In this document: positions 26,132 through 34,409 of the stretch, one piece after another
Numbering within the stretch: position 1 is the first letter of the stretch
Layout of the letters: each line of letters opens with the position of its first letter
Origin: CAZAAW01 sp964483325
Lineage (GTDB): Bacteria > Pseudomonadota > Alphaproteobacteria > Rhizobiales > Kaistiaceae
DNA: 64,000 nt
NCBI GenBank assembly: GCA_964483325.1
Contig: CAZAAW010000008.1
Coordinates: forward strand, 1-64,000
Direction: 5' to 3'
Notes under the pieces: generated by a model
Databases searched by the model: none
What the model was told of the DNA's origin: nothing
Seen by the model: only the letters and a program-made list of their open reading frames with translations
Made by a program: the position numbers and the translations under genes

Positions 26132-26476
26132 GTGCACCTGCCCAGCCCTACAGTGAGCCTCGTGCTGCTTGCCCTTGCGGCTGGATCGGCGCTCGCCGGT
26201 CCGGCTGCCGACGACATGGCGCGACGGCCGCCGGAGATACAGCGCGAGATCCTGGCGATCGAGGTCCGCAGCGCCGGCAACCGCTGCGGCGCAGTGGACC
26301 GGATCTATTACAACGGCGAGTACCGCGGCATGGACGTCTATTCGGTCCGCTGCAGCGATTCCGGCAGCTATATGGTCGAGATGTCGTTCCGCGGACAGCT
26401 GAACGGCCGTGCCGCCTCCTGCATCGCCTATTGGCGCAATGCCGGCATGCCGTGCTGGCGGCCGCTCGGCGAATGA
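26132..26476 (+). CDS. small exported protein of unknown function
   Basis: 114 residues from a GTG start with GGAG 7 bases upstream. A signal peptide (MHLPSPTVSLVLLALAAGSA, cleavage after LAG or ALA) leads a mature domain of about 92 residues with four cysteines (NRCGAVD, SVRCSDS, ASCIAYW, MPCWRP), consistent with two periplasmic disulphides. YYNGEYRGMDVYSVRCSDSG reads like a small beta-rich fold. I cannot name the family. It is the only rightward gene among the leftward prs, rplY and pth genes and is convergent with prs. Confidence 0.75.
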   Translation: MHLPSPTVSLVLLALAAGSALAGPAADDMARRPPEIQREILAIEVRSAGNRCGAVDRIYYNGEYRGMDVYSVRCSDSGSYMVEMSFRGQLNGRAASCIAYWRNAGMPCWRPLGE

Positions 26477-26485
26477 AGGCGCCGG

Positions 26486-27418
26486 TCAGTCGAACAGGCT
26501 GGAGACGGATTCTTCGTTGGCGGTGCGGCCAACGGCTTCGCCGATCAGCGGCGCGATCGGCAGCACGCGGATGTTGGGCGCGGCGCGGACGGCGGCGGTT
26601 GGCTGGATGGAGTCGGTGATGACCAGCTCGCGCAGCTTGGACGAGGTGATGCGGGCGACGGCGCCGCCGGAAAGGACGCCGTGCGTGATGTAGGCGCGCA
26701 CGGATGCGGCGCCTTTGGCGAGCAGCGCCGCGGCGGCGTTGATGAGCGTACCGCCCGAGTCGACGATGTCGTCGAACAGGATGCAGTCCTTGCCGTCGAC
26801 ATTGCCGATGATGTTCATCACCTCCGACTCGCCGGGACGTTCGCGGCGCTTGTCGACGATGGCCAGCGGCGCGTCGAAGCGCTTGGCGAGGGCGCGGGCG
26901 CGGACCACGCCGCCGACATCCGGCGACACCACCATCACGTTGGCCATGTTGTTGCGCTCCATGATGTCGCGCGTGATCACCGGCACCGAATAGAGATTGT
27001 CGGTCGGGATATCGAAGAAGCCCTGCACCTGACCGGCGTGAAGATCGAGCGTCAGAACGCGGTCGGCGCCGGCGCGGGTGATCAGATTGGCAACCAGCTT
27101 GGCTGAGATGGGCGTCCGCGGCCCCGGCTTCCGGTCCTGCCGGGCATAGCCGAAATAGGGGATGACGGCGGTGATGCGGCGGGCCGAGGCGCGGCGGAGC
27201 GCGTCGATGATGATCAGCAGCTCCATCAGGTGGTCGTTGGCGGGATAGCTCGTCGACTGGATGGCGAAGACATCCTCGCCGCGCACGTTCTCGAGGATCT
27301 CGACGAAGATCTCCTGATCGGCGAAGCGCCGCACCAGGCACTTGGCAAGCGGGATGTCGAGATATTGCGCGATGGCCTCGGCCAGGGTGCGGTTGGAGTT
27401 GCCTGCAACCAGCTTCAT
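26486..27418 (-). CDS. prs: ribose-phosphate pyrophosphokinase
   Basis: 310 residues, class I PRPP synthase. Markers: KLVAGNSNRTLAEAIAQYL at the start, the ATP-binding FADQEIFVEI block (about 35-44), PYFGYARQDRK (about 91-101), LDLHAGQVQGFFDIP (about 126-140), the KRR catalytic flap near 193, and the PRPP-binding DDIVDSGGTL (about 218-227). It makes PRPP from ribose 5-phosphate and ATP for nucleotide, histidine and tryptophan synthesis. The start MKLVAGNSN is the family start; further upstream sequence in frame is not coding. Confidence 0.97.
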   Translation of the reverse strand: MKLVAGNSNRTLAEAIAQYLDIPLAKCLVRRFADQEIFVEILENVRGEDVFAIQSTSYPANDHLMELLIIIDALRRASARRITAVIPYFGYARQDRKPGPRTPISAKLVANLITRAGADRVLTLDLHAGQVQGFFDIPTDNLYSVPVITRDIMERNNMANVMVVSPDVGGVVRARALAKRFDAPLAIVDKRRERPGESEVMNIIGNVDGKDCILFDDIVDSGGTLINAAAALLAKGAASVRAYITHGVLSGGAVARITSSKLRELVITDSIQPTAAVRAAPNIRVLPIAPLIGEAVGRTANEESVSSLFD

Positions 27419-27542
27419 CGCGTGTCCTGCTCCGCCATATCCGGAGGCGCCAGCTATGCGGGGCGCCCTTGCTGCGGCGGCTTTTAGCAACCAGCCGGCG
27501 ACGCTGGCAATGCAAGGCCGCCGAAGTTTTGCGTTTCGGCGA

Positions 27543-28013
27543 TCAGCTGTGCGACGTCCAGTCGGCGAGGTCGGAGATCGTCCGGCGGGCCAGCTCGTCG
27601 ATGGTCTCGTTGGTCACCCCCTCCCAGGCGTCGCGCTCGGAGCCGGTGAGGGAATTGACCTGGCCGGACAGGCGGTGGATGCGCCGTCCGCTGGGATCGA
27701 GGACGTCCCAGACATAGATGACGAGCGTCGAGGTGCGCTCGCCGACCGCCGAAATGTAGCCGTCGACGCGAAAGGCGACGGCATCGCGCGGCGCCTCGGC
27801 GGCTCCCTTGGCAATGGCGTCGAGGATGGCCTTCTGGGCCTTGTCCGGCACGCCGTTCAGCGGCGAGAAGGCGAAGCTGGCATTGCCTATCCCGACCACC
27901 TTGGCCGGTGCCACGGCAGCCGGCAGCGGACCGGGCGTATTCGCCTTGCCGGCGCAGCCCGAAACCAGCAGCGCCGCAGCCACTATCAGCACCCACCGCA
28001 TCATGGTCGGCAC
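27543..28013 (-). CDS. lipoprotein of unknown function
   Basis: 156 residues. The N-terminus MPTMMRWVLIVAAALLVSGC is a lipoprotein signal with lipobox VSGC, lipidation expected at C20. The mature part has a short A/P-rich linker, then a domain of about 125 residues containing VVGIGNASFAFSPLNGVPDK, AFRVDGYISAVGERTSTLVI and YVWDVLDPSGRRIHRLSG, which reads as alternating strands, and ends in an acidic helix (NETIDELARRTISDLADW). I do not recognise the family. It is one of several leftward genes between prs and pgeF. Confidence 0.75.
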   Translation of the reverse strand: MPTMMRWVLIVAAALLVSGCAGKANTPGPLPAAVAPAKVVGIGNASFAFSPLNGVPDKAQKAILDAIAKGAAEAPRDAVAFRVDGYISAVGERTSTLVIYVWDVLDPSGRRIHRLSGQVNSLTGSERDAWEGVTNETIDELARRTISDLADWTSHS

Positions 28014-28095
28014 ACGCTCCCTGTGCGTTTCCGGCCCCCGCCTTCGTCTCTAGCCGGTTGCCACCGTTACGGTCCAGCCCGTTCCGCCGGTTCCT

Positions 28096-28887
28096 TCAAA
28101 CGAGCGTGATGGCGGCGAGAAGCCGGCCGTAATCGGGCTCGCCGCGATGCGTCGTGCGGCGGTAAGAAAAGAAGCGCGCCTCGTCGGCATAGGTGTCGAG
28201 ACCGAGCGCTGCGGCGATGCCGACGCCGGCCGCCTCGAGGCGGGAGACGATGTAGCCGGGCAGGTCGAAGAGATGATGCCCGTCGCGGCCCGAGGCCCGG
28301 AAAAAGCGCTCATTGGCCGGGTCGGCCGCCAGGAAGCGCGGGCGGAATTCTGGCCCGACCTCGTAGGAATCCTGGCCGATCGTCGGCCCGAGAACGGCAA
28401 CGGTGCCGGGCCGCGTGGCGCCGAGCCGCTCCATCGCGGCCAGCGTCGCCTCCAGCACGCCGCCGAAGGCGCCGCGCCAGCCGGCATGAGCGGCGGCCAC
28501 CACGCCGGCGGCGACGTCGGCGAAAAGGATCGGCCCGCAATCGGCGGTACCGACGCCGACCGCTAGGCCGCGACGGCGCGTCACCACCGCATCCGCATGC
28601 GGACCCTTGCCGGTTTCCCAGGGCTCCTCGACGATGACCGCTTCGGCGCTGTGAACCTGATGCGGCGTTGCCAGGCGCTCCGGCCGGACGCCGAGCGCCG
28701 TCGTGACCAGCGCCCGGTTGGCGAGAACGCTGTCGCGGTCGTCCGCCGATCCCAGCCCGCAATTGAGGCTCGCATAAATGCCGCGCGAGCCGCCGCCGCG
28801 GCGAGTGAAGAAGCCGTGCCGGATGCCCTGAAGGGCGCTCAGCGGCGGCGCAGCGATGAATTCGGCCGAAGCGGAGATGTCGTTCAT
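28096..28887 (-). CDS. pgeF: PgeF/YfiH family (polyphenol oxidase, purine nucleoside phosphorylase-like)
   Basis: 263 residues. The YfiH/LACC1 metal site is visible: TPHQVHSAEAV (H near 71), VGTADCGPILFAD (C near 117) and AAAHAGWRGAFGG (H near 134). The N-terminal IRHGFFTRRGGGSRGIYASL is the family opening. Members have been described as peptidoglycan-editing, polyphenol-oxidising, and purine-nucleoside phosphorylase/adenosine deaminase enzymes, so the exact role here is open. I chose ATG 28887 (MNDISASAEF). Next to midA-like and lgt, as in many relatives. Confidence 0.9.
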   Translation of the reverse strand: MNDISASAEFIAAPPLSALQGIRHGFFTRRGGGSRGIYASLNCGLGSADDRDSVLANRALVTTALGVRPERLATPHQVHSAEAVIVEEPWETGKGPHADAVVTRRRGLAVGVGTADCGPILFADVAAGVVAAAHAGWRGAFGGVLEATLAAMERLGATRPGTVAVLGPTIGQDSYEVGPEFRPRFLAADPANERFFRASGRDGHHLFDLPGYIVSRLEAAGVGIAAALGLDTYADEARFFSYRRTTHRGEPDYGRLLAAITLV

Positions 28888-28947
28888 TATCGGAATCCTC
28901 GGCACCGGCGCATGTCTTGTCAAACGCATGTCTTGTCAAACGCCTGG

Positions 28948-30000
28948 CTAGTCAAACGCCGGAAGCGGCAATCCGGGTTCCGCGACGGCGAAGGCCTTGA
29001 AGAGGCGTCCCATGCCGTCGTCGCCGGCCAGCCGCTGCACAGCCGCCTCGATCGCCCGGCGCGTCGCCTCGTCCTTGCCGCGCGCCAGGACGGCGGCGCG
29101 TTCCGCCAGCCCGAGGCGCTGCAGGAATTCGCCCTGCGTCAGGGCCTTCGGCACCGCGGCGCCGCCGGCCTGCGCCGCCTCGGCAAGGGCGGTGAAGTCG
29201 ACATGGGCCGTCAGGTCCGCCTCGCCGGGATGGGCGAGCGGATCGTCGAAGCGATGGGCGCGCACGGCCTGCAGCGTGTCGCCGAAACCGGGCTCGACAT
29301 GGCCGTAATCGAGAGCGAGCACCGCGCCGCCGGAGGCTGCGAGGCGCTGCGCCAGCGTCTCGACAAGCGCCGTCGCCGCCGGGCAGATTTCGAGAACCGC
29401 GCCGACCGGCGCATCCTGCCGGAGCGATGCCGGCCGGAGTCCGAAGGCGAGATTGCCCTCGGGGCCGAGCCCGATGACCCGCTCCGCCCAGCCGTTGTCG
29501 CTGCGCACGAACTGGTGAATCGGCAGGGCGTCGAAGAATTCGTTGGCGATGGCCAGCAGCGGCCCCGGCGGCAACGTCGTCGTATCGGCGTGCCAGGTCA
29601 CGGCATGGCCGGCGAGCGCGCGGCGCTGGCGTTCGCGCAGGGCAGGGCTGGTCTCCACCAGATGGATCGAGGCAGCCGCGGTGAAAGCCGGCCGCACCCG
29701 CGCCGCCCGCAAGGCATCGGCCATCAGCGTGCCGCGCCCGGGCCCGAACTCGGCGAGCACGACTTGCGGCGGCGAGCCCATCGCCTCCCAGGTCGCGACG
29801 CACCACAGGCCGATCAGCTCGCCGAACATCTGACTGATCTCGGGGGCGGTGATGAAATCGCCGCCGCGGCCGAGCGGGTCGCGATGCAGGTAGTAGCCAT
29901 GCTCGGGGTCGCCGAGGCAGGCCGCCATGTAGTCGGCGACGCTGATCGGCCCGGCAAGGCGGATGCGTTGCCGCAGCTTTTCCGCCAGCGGTGTCGTCAC
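28948..30000 (-). CDS. SAM-dependent methyltransferase, MidA/NDUFAF7 family
   Basis: 350 residues. The DUF185 family signature is clear: the N-terminal DYMAACLGDPEHGYYL, FITAPEISQMFGELIGLW, and the SAM-binding VLAEFGPGRGTLMAD at about 96-110. The mitochondrial counterpart NDUFAF7 dimethylates an arginine of complex I subunit NDUFS2; a similar role on bacterial NuoCD is plausible but unproven. It starts four bases after the lgt stop, so the two are one transcriptional unit. Confidence 0.92.
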   Translation of the reverse strand: MTTPLAEKLRQRIRLAGPISVADYMAACLGDPEHGYYLHRDPLGRGGDFITAPEISQMFGELIGLWCVATWEAMGSPPQVVLAEFGPGRGTLMADALRAARVRPAFTAAASIHLVETSPALRERQRRALAGHAVTWHADTTTLPPGPLLAIANEFFDALPIHQFVRSDNGWAERVIGLGPEGNLAFGLRPASLRQDAPVGAVLEICPAATALVETLAQRLAASGGAVLALDYGHVEPGFGDTLQAVRAHRFDDPLAHPGEADLTAHVDFTALAEAAQAGGAAVPKALTQGEFLQRLGLAERAAVLARGKDEATRRAIEAAVQRLAGDDGMGRLFKAFAVAEPGLPLPAFD

Positions 30001-30004
30001 GCCG

Positions 30005-30856
30005 CTAGGAGGCGGATGCGGGCGCCGGCCGCTCGCCGCGGCGGCTGGCCCAGATCATGACGGCGACGCCGGCGATAAACATCGGGACCGAGAGCAGCAT
30101 TCCGGTCGTCAGGCCGCCGGTGAGGAAGCCGCCATCGCCCATCTGGATGTCGGGCTGCCGGAAGAATTCGACGAAGGTGCGGAACGCGCCGTAGCCGGCC
30201 GTGAAGGCGCCCGCCATGAAGCCCGGAAAGCGCAGCTTGCGGGCGCGGAAGATCAGGAACCAGGTGATGAGGAAGAGCAGCAGCCCTTCGAGGCCCGCCT
30301 CGTAGAGCTGGCTGGGATGCCGCGGCTCCGGGCCGCCGCGCGGAAAGACGATGGCCCAGGGGACGTCGCTGGCGCGGCCGTAGAGCTCGCCATTGATGAA
30401 ATTGGCGATGCGGACGAGGAAGATGCCGATCGTCGAGGACGGGGCGATGACGTCGATCAGCGACCAGGTCGGAATGCTGTAGCGCCAGGCGAAGACAATC
30501 ATCGCCAGGGCTGTGCCGATGAAGCCGCCGTGGAAGGACATGCCGCCGTCCCACAGGGCGAAGATTTCCAGCGGCTGCGCCAGATATTGCGGCAGGTTGT
30601 AGACCAGCACGTAGCCGAGCCGCCCGCCGACGACGATGCCGATCGTCGCGTAGAGGACGAAGTCGTCGATATGGCGCGGCGTCATTGGCGAGCCGGCGGC
30701 ACCCCACAGGCGCTGGTTGGCGACGATGCTGCGCGCGTACCACCAGCCGAGGAAGATGCCGGCGATGTAGCCGAGGGCGTACCAGCGCAGCCCGAATGGG
30801 CCGATCTGGACGAGGACCGGATCGATATTGGGGAAGGGGAGGACGAAAAGCGGCAT
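30005..30856 (-). CDS. lgt: prolipoprotein diacylglyceryl transferase
   Basis: 283 residues with about seven membrane helices. The Lgt signature is present as RIANFINGELYGRASDVPW (about 137-155) with catalytic residues in it, preceded by WDGGMSFHGGFIG and followed by HPSQLYEAGLEGLLLF. It transfers diacylglycerol from phosphatidylglycerol to the lipobox cysteine of prolipoproteins, such as the one encoded at 27543-28013. The next gene downstream follows after four bases. Confidence 0.97.
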   Translation of the reverse strand: MPLFVLPFPNIDPVLVQIGPFGLRWYALGYIAGIFLGWWYARSIVANQRLWGAAGSPMTPRHIDDFVLYATIGIVVGGRLGYVLVYNLPQYLAQPLEIFALWDGGMSFHGGFIGTALAMIVFAWRYSIPTWSLIDVIAPSSTIGIFLVRIANFINGELYGRASDVPWAIVFPRGGPEPRHPSQLYEAGLEGLLLFLITWFLIFRARKLRFPGFMAGAFTAGYGAFRTFVEFFRQPDIQMGDGGFLTGGLTTGMLLSVPMFIAGVAVMIWASRRGERPAPASAS

Positions 30857-30909
30857 GCGGCTTCCTGCGCCGCGCGGCGCGCGCGGTCAAGACGGCGCCG
30901 GAAGGAGCC

Positions 30910-31161
30910 TCAGTCGTCGCCGCCGAACCCCGCTCCGCCGGCGAAGGCGGCGGCGTTGATCGCCTCGCGCATCCGCTTCTCGAGGTTCGGGAAAGCCTCC
31001 TCGACCTCGTTGCGCGGGATGTTCTGTCGCGCCGCGGCCGACAGCACCCGCGTCACCAGCTCCTTCGGACGGGGGTCGCCGGTGTCGTCCTCGACGAAGC
31101 TGTCGGCCTCGACATTGTTGTCGATCCACTGATCGACGAAAACCTTGGCGCGGTGGCTCAT
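30910..31161 (-). CDS. DUF768-like small protein
   Basis: 83 residues, no signal peptide. The pattern MSHRAKVFVDQWIDNNV, then a helix with ELVTRVLSAAARQNIPRNEV and a C-terminal EKRMREAINAA helix, matches my recollection of DUF768 (R-G-x-x-FL-x-KWI-x-x-NV near the start, a regularly spaced E-E later). Family function is unknown. GGAG lies 8-11 bases before the ATG, which supports the start. It is 53 bases upstream of lgt on the same strand and divergent from ubiK. Confidence 0.65.
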   Translation of the reverse strand: MSHRAKVFVDQWIDNNVEADSFVEDDTGDPRPKELVTRVLSAAARQNIPRNEVEEAFPNLEKRMREAINAAAFAGGAGFGGDD

Positions 31162-31318
31162 CTATTCCTCTCCAAAAAACACAGCGGTAGAAAATCCGGT
31201 GGAGGCCGCTTGTTCCCGGCGCTGCCTGTCGGGATGCCCTTGCCGGGCAACCTCCGGCTCCCCATAGTAATACCAAGTTTCGCGTAGGCGCCCTGCGCCC
31301 TGTTCCATGGGGAACGCA

Positions 31319-31666
31319 ATGACCCAGACGTCCAACCGTTTCTACGATCAGTTCGCCCGCTTCGTAAACGACGCCGCCAGCGTGGCGCAGGGCGTGAGGC
31401 GTGAAGCCGAGACGCTGTTCCACAGCCAGGCCGAGCGCTTCATGAACGGGATGGACCTGGTGCGCCGCGAGGATTTCGACGCCGTCCGCGAGATGGCTGC
31501 CAGGGCTCGCGAGGAGAATGCCCGCCTTGAGGCGCGCATTGCGGAACTGGAGGCGAAACTTGGCGCTGCAGCCAGCGCCGCGGCGACGCCCGCCGCCAAA
31601 CCGGCGCGGCCGCGGACACGGAAGGCGCCGGGGTCTGCCGGGCCAGCCCCGCAGACGGAATCGTGA
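31319..31666 (+). CDS. ubiK: ubiquinone biosynthesis accessory factor UbiK-like (BMFP)
   Basis: 115 residues. The first 85 are the membrane-fusogenic BMFP/UbiK form: a short amphipathic helix (NRFYDQFARFVNDAASVAQG) and a coiled coil beginning near residue 45 (LVRREDFDAVREMAARAREE, ENARLEARIAELEAKL). The tail is A/P/K-rich. In gammaproteobacteria UbiK helps the soluble ubiquinone-synthesis complex reach lipids, which would fit the bc1-based respiration here. The ATG at 31319 has GGGGA just upstream; an in-frame ATG at 31307 is less likely. Confidence 0.85.
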   Translation: MTQTSNRFYDQFARFVNDAASVAQGVRREAETLFHSQAERFMNGMDLVRREDFDAVREMAARAREENARLEARIAELEAKLGAAASAAATPAAKPARPRTRKAPGSAGPAPQTES

Positions 31667-31866
31667 AAGCGCCGGAAGAGCCTGTCCACAATTCCTTTAC
31701 CGATCGCGGCAGCCAACGGCAGCGAACAACTTATACTGATTCCCAAGGCAGATTCGCGCTATGTTGCGCCGCGGCATACGATGCCGCATTGCAGCGGGCG
31801 CCTTTCGCCCGAACCGATGTGCGGGGCGCCGCCGCCGGCGCGCCGCCAGCTAGGCGAGGCTAGGCC

Positions 31867-32367
31867 ATGAGCCTGATCGATTTCGAAGCCGAACGTCAGA
31901 TCAATCCTGTCGATACGATCGAACAGATCGCCGGCAGCAACGACTGGTCGTTCGAGCGGTCCGGCGATGACGAGATTACCATCTCGGTCGCCGGCGGCTG
32001 GGCCGACTATCACGTCTCCTTTTCCTGGATGGAAGATCTGGAGGCCATTCACCTTGCGTGCGCCTTCGACCTGAAAGTCACCGAACAGCGCAAGACGGAA
32101 GTCATGCGCCTCCTGTCGTTGGTCAACGAGCAGATGTGGATCGGCCACTTCGACCTCTGGAACCAGGAGGGCGTCGTCATGTACCGGCAGACGCTGCTGC
32201 TGTCGGGCGGGGCGGAGCCGACGCCGCGCCAGGTCGAGAGCCTGCTGGCTAGCGCCATCGAGGCCTGCGAGCGCTATTACCAAGCCTTCCAGTTCGTGGT
32301 GTGGGCCGGCAAGACGGCCTCCGAAGCCCTCGACACGGTCCTGTTCGAAACCGCCGGCGAGGCCTGA
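31867..32367 (+). CDS. YbjN domain protein
   Basis: 166 residues. The YbjN fold is recognised from DWSFERSGDDEITISVAGGW, LACAFDLKVTEQRKTEVMRL and the C-terminal LLASAIEACERYYQAFQF. YbjN proteins are small cytoplasmic sensory or chaperone-like proteins of uncertain function. GAGG lies about 8 bases before the ATG. It lies between ubiK and proC and is probably its own unit, because 200 and 76 bases separate it from its neighbours. Confidence 0.88.
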   Translation: MSLIDFEAERQINPVDTIEQIAGSNDWSFERSGDDEITISVAGGWADYHVSFSWMEDLEAIHLACAFDLKVTEQRKTEVMRLLSLVNEQMWIGHFDLWNQEGVVMYRQTLLLSGGAEPTPRQVESLLASAIEACERYYQAFQFVVWAGKTASEALDTVLFETAGEA

Positions 32368-32443
32368 GCCGGCTGCAGGGGCGGGCGGCCTTGCGCCGCG
32401 GCGCCATGTATGGAATGCCGGCTCTTCCGCTTGGAGAGCCGGC

Positions 32444-33301
32444 ATGAACTTTGGATCGAGTTTCACCGCAGATCGGCCGCTGGTTCTCGTCGGGGCCGGC
32501 AAGATGGGCGGGGCGATGCTGGCGGGCTGGCTGGACAACGGCCTGCCGACCGCCGCGGTGCGCATCATCGATCCGTCGCCGCCCGATGACAGCCGCGCCC
32601 AGCTCGCTGCCGTTGGTCTCGCGGCCGAGACGGAACCGCCGGCAGGCCTGACGGCCGGCGCCATCGTTCTTGCCGTGAAGCCGCAGCTTGTCGGCACGGT
32701 CTTGCCGGCGCTGCGCAGCCTCGTCGGTTCCGGCACCTTCGTTCTCTCCATCGCTGCCGGCGTCACCGTCGCGACCCTCGAGACCGGGCTGGGCGCACCG
32801 GCCGTCCGGGCGATGCCGAACACGCCGGCGCAGATCGGCCGCGGCATTTCGGCGGCGGTCGCCGGACCCGGCGTCGATGAGCGGCAGCATGACCTCGCCA
32901 CGGCGCTGCTGGCTGCCGCAGGCGCCGTCGAATGGATCGCGGACGAAAGCCTGATCGACGCCGTCACGGCCGTTTCCGGCTCCGGTCCGGCCTATGTCTT
33001 CCTGCTCGCCGAGCTGCTGGCAGAGGCCGGCACGGCGGCCGGCCTGCCGGCCGATCTCGCGGCGCGGCTGGCGCGGGCGACGGTCTCCGGCGCCGGCGCC
33101 CTTCTCGATGCGTCGGAACTGCCGCCGGAAACTCTCCGCCGCAACGTCACGTCGCCGGGCGGGACCACCGCGGCAGCGCTGGCGGTCCTGATGGCCGAGG
33201 ATGGGCTTGGGTCCGATGGACTTGGGTCCGATGGACTTGGGCCCCTGCTGCGGCGGGCCGTGGCGGCAGCGCAGCAGCGCTCGCGCGAGCTCGCCGGCTG
33301 A
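32444..33301 (+). CDS. proC: pyrroline-5-carboxylate reductase
   Basis: 285 residues. The NADPH-binding VGAGKMGGAMLAGWL is near residues 16-30; the middle carries AVKPQLVGTVLP and AMPNTPAQIGRG; the substrate-binding VSGSGPAYVFLLAELL is near 178-193. It catalyses the last step of proline synthesis. Near the C-terminus, DGLGS is repeated in tandem so that the usual DGLGPLL end becomes DGLGS-DGLGS-DGLGP, ten residues longer than expected, from a 15-base DNA repeat (see the separate entry). Confidence 0.95.
   Translation: MNFGSSFTADRPLVLVGAGKMGGAMLAGWLDNGLPTAAVRIIDPSPPDDSRAQLAAVGLAAETEPPAGLTAGAIVLAVKPQLVGTVLPALRSLVGSGTFVLSIAAGVTVATLETGLGAPAVRAMPNTPAQIGRGISAAVAGPGVDERQHDLATALLAAAGAVEWIADESLIDAVTAVSGSGPAYVFLLAELLAEAGTAAGLPADLAARLARATVSGAGALLDASELPPETLRRNVTSPGGTTAAALAVLMAEDGLGSDGLGSDGLGPLLRRAVAAAQQRSRELAG
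33200..33244 (+). repeat. 15-bp in-frame tandem repeat inside proC
   Basis: Three consecutive 15-base units (33200-33214, 33215-33229, 33230-33244), each GATGG(G/A)CTTGGG(T/C)CC, encode DGLGS, DGLGS and DGLGP. Unit 2 differs from unit 1 at one base and from unit 3 at one base. The unit length keeps the frame, and the final unit carries the normal family sequence. This is consistent with recent slipped-strand expansion. Confidence 0.95.
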
Positions 33302-33359
33302 TTTCGCAAAACCGCCGCCGCATCCTAGATTAGGGCGGGCGGCGCAAGCGGATACAGCA

Positions 33360-33998
33360 ATGGCAACCGAAAAGACCAAAGCCAGGATCGTCGATGCCTT
33401 TCTGTCGCTGGCGGCCGAGCGCCGCTATGGCGACATCGATCTCTCCGACATAGCCGAGCGGGCCGGCGTCCCATTGGCGGCGCTCCGCGAAGCCTATGAC
33501 GGCCGGCTGGCCATCGTCGCCGACTTCGCGCGGCGGATCGACCGGGCGGTGCTCGCGGAGATGGCGACGACGGAGGAGGACCCGCGCGAGCGCCTGTTCG
33601 ACGTGCTCATGCGCCGCTTCGAGGCGCTGGTGCCGCACAAGGCGGCGGTCGCCTCGATCGCCCGCGCGGCACGCTGCGACCCGGCACTGGCGGCCGCTCT
33701 CCATGGCATGACCGTCCGGTCGATGCGCTGGATGCTGGCGGCGGCGGACATCCGCCTTGGCCGCGGTATCCGCGCCGCGGCGCGCCTGGAAGGCCTGGCG
33801 GTGATCTGGCTGGCGGCGCTGCGGACCTTCCTGACCGACGACGAACCCGATCTTGGCCGCACCATGGCGGCGCTCGATCGCGGCCTGACGCGTGGCGCCG
33901 GCGCTCTCCACAATCTCGATCGCGCCCTGGCGCCCCTCCGCCGCTTCGGGCGCGCCATGCGTCGCCGCAGCACCGAGCGGCACGCCGACGCTGCCTGA
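33360..33998 (+). CDS. TetR-like transcriptional regulator
   Basis: 212 residues. The N-terminal TetR helix-turn-helix runs over about 1-50 (KARIVDAFLSLAAERRYGDI, then LSDIAERAGVPLAALREAY). The helical C-terminal domain includes DIRLGRGIRAAARLEGLAVI and a basic end (LRRFGRAMRRRS). The ligand and targets are unknown. It starts 58 bases after proC and may be cotranscribed with it; I chose ATG 33360 (MATEKTKARIV), the first plausible start outside the proC overlap. Confidence 0.85.
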   Translation: MATEKTKARIVDAFLSLAAERRYGDIDLSDIAERAGVPLAALREAYDGRLAIVADFARRIDRAVLAEMATTEEDPRERLFDVLMRRFEALVPHKAAVASIARAARCDPALAAALHGMTVRSMRWMLAAADIRLGRGIRAAARLEGLAVIWLAALRTFLTDDEPDLGRTMAALDRGLTRGAGALHNLDRALAPLRRFGRAMRRRSTERHADAA

Positions 33999-34055
33999 CC
34001 CCTGCCTTGAGACGGCGCCGGCTCCATGCTACCGGCGCCGCTTTTGGGGGGAGCC

Positions 34056-34406
34056 ATGGCTGGACCGGCACCGCAGATCGCCTATGACGACTTTCTCAAG
34101 GTCGACATCCGCGTCGGCACCATTGTCGAGGCGCAGCCCTTTCCCGAAGCGCGCAAGCCGGCCATCCGGCTGCTGATCGATTTCGGCCCCGAGATCGGGC
34201 TGAAGAAGTCGTCGGCACAGATCACCCGCCATTATCGCCCCGAGCAATTGATCGGCCGTCAGGTCATGGCGGTGGTCAATTTCCCGCCGCGCCAGATCGG
34301 GCCGATGATGTCGGAGGTGCTGACGCTCGGCTTTCCCGACCCCGATGGGGAAGTCGTGCTGGCGGCGGTCGACCTGGCGGTCCCCAATGGCGGGCGGCTT
34401 TTCTGA
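34056..34406 (+). CDS. csaA: tRNA-binding protein, CsaA-like
   Basis: 116 residues made of one tRNA-binding OB fold of the CsaA/EMAP II type: YDDFLKVDIRVGTIVEAQPF at the start, then KPAIRLLIDFGPEIGLKKSS, QVMAVVNFPPRQIGPMMSEV and LGFPDPDGEVVLAAVD. CsaA acts as an export-related chaperone in Bacillus; the alphaproteobacterial role is unproven. The ATG at 34056 follows GGGGGGAG about 5 bases upstream. It is convergent with the histidine kinase gene three bases away. Confidence 0.92.
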   Translation: MAGPAPQIAYDDFLKVDIRVGTIVEAQPFPEARKPAIRLLIDFGPEIGLKKSSAQITRHYRPEQLIGRQVMAVVNFPPRQIGPMMSEVLTLGFPDPDGEVVLAAVDLAVPNGGRLF

Positions 34407-34409
34407 CGC

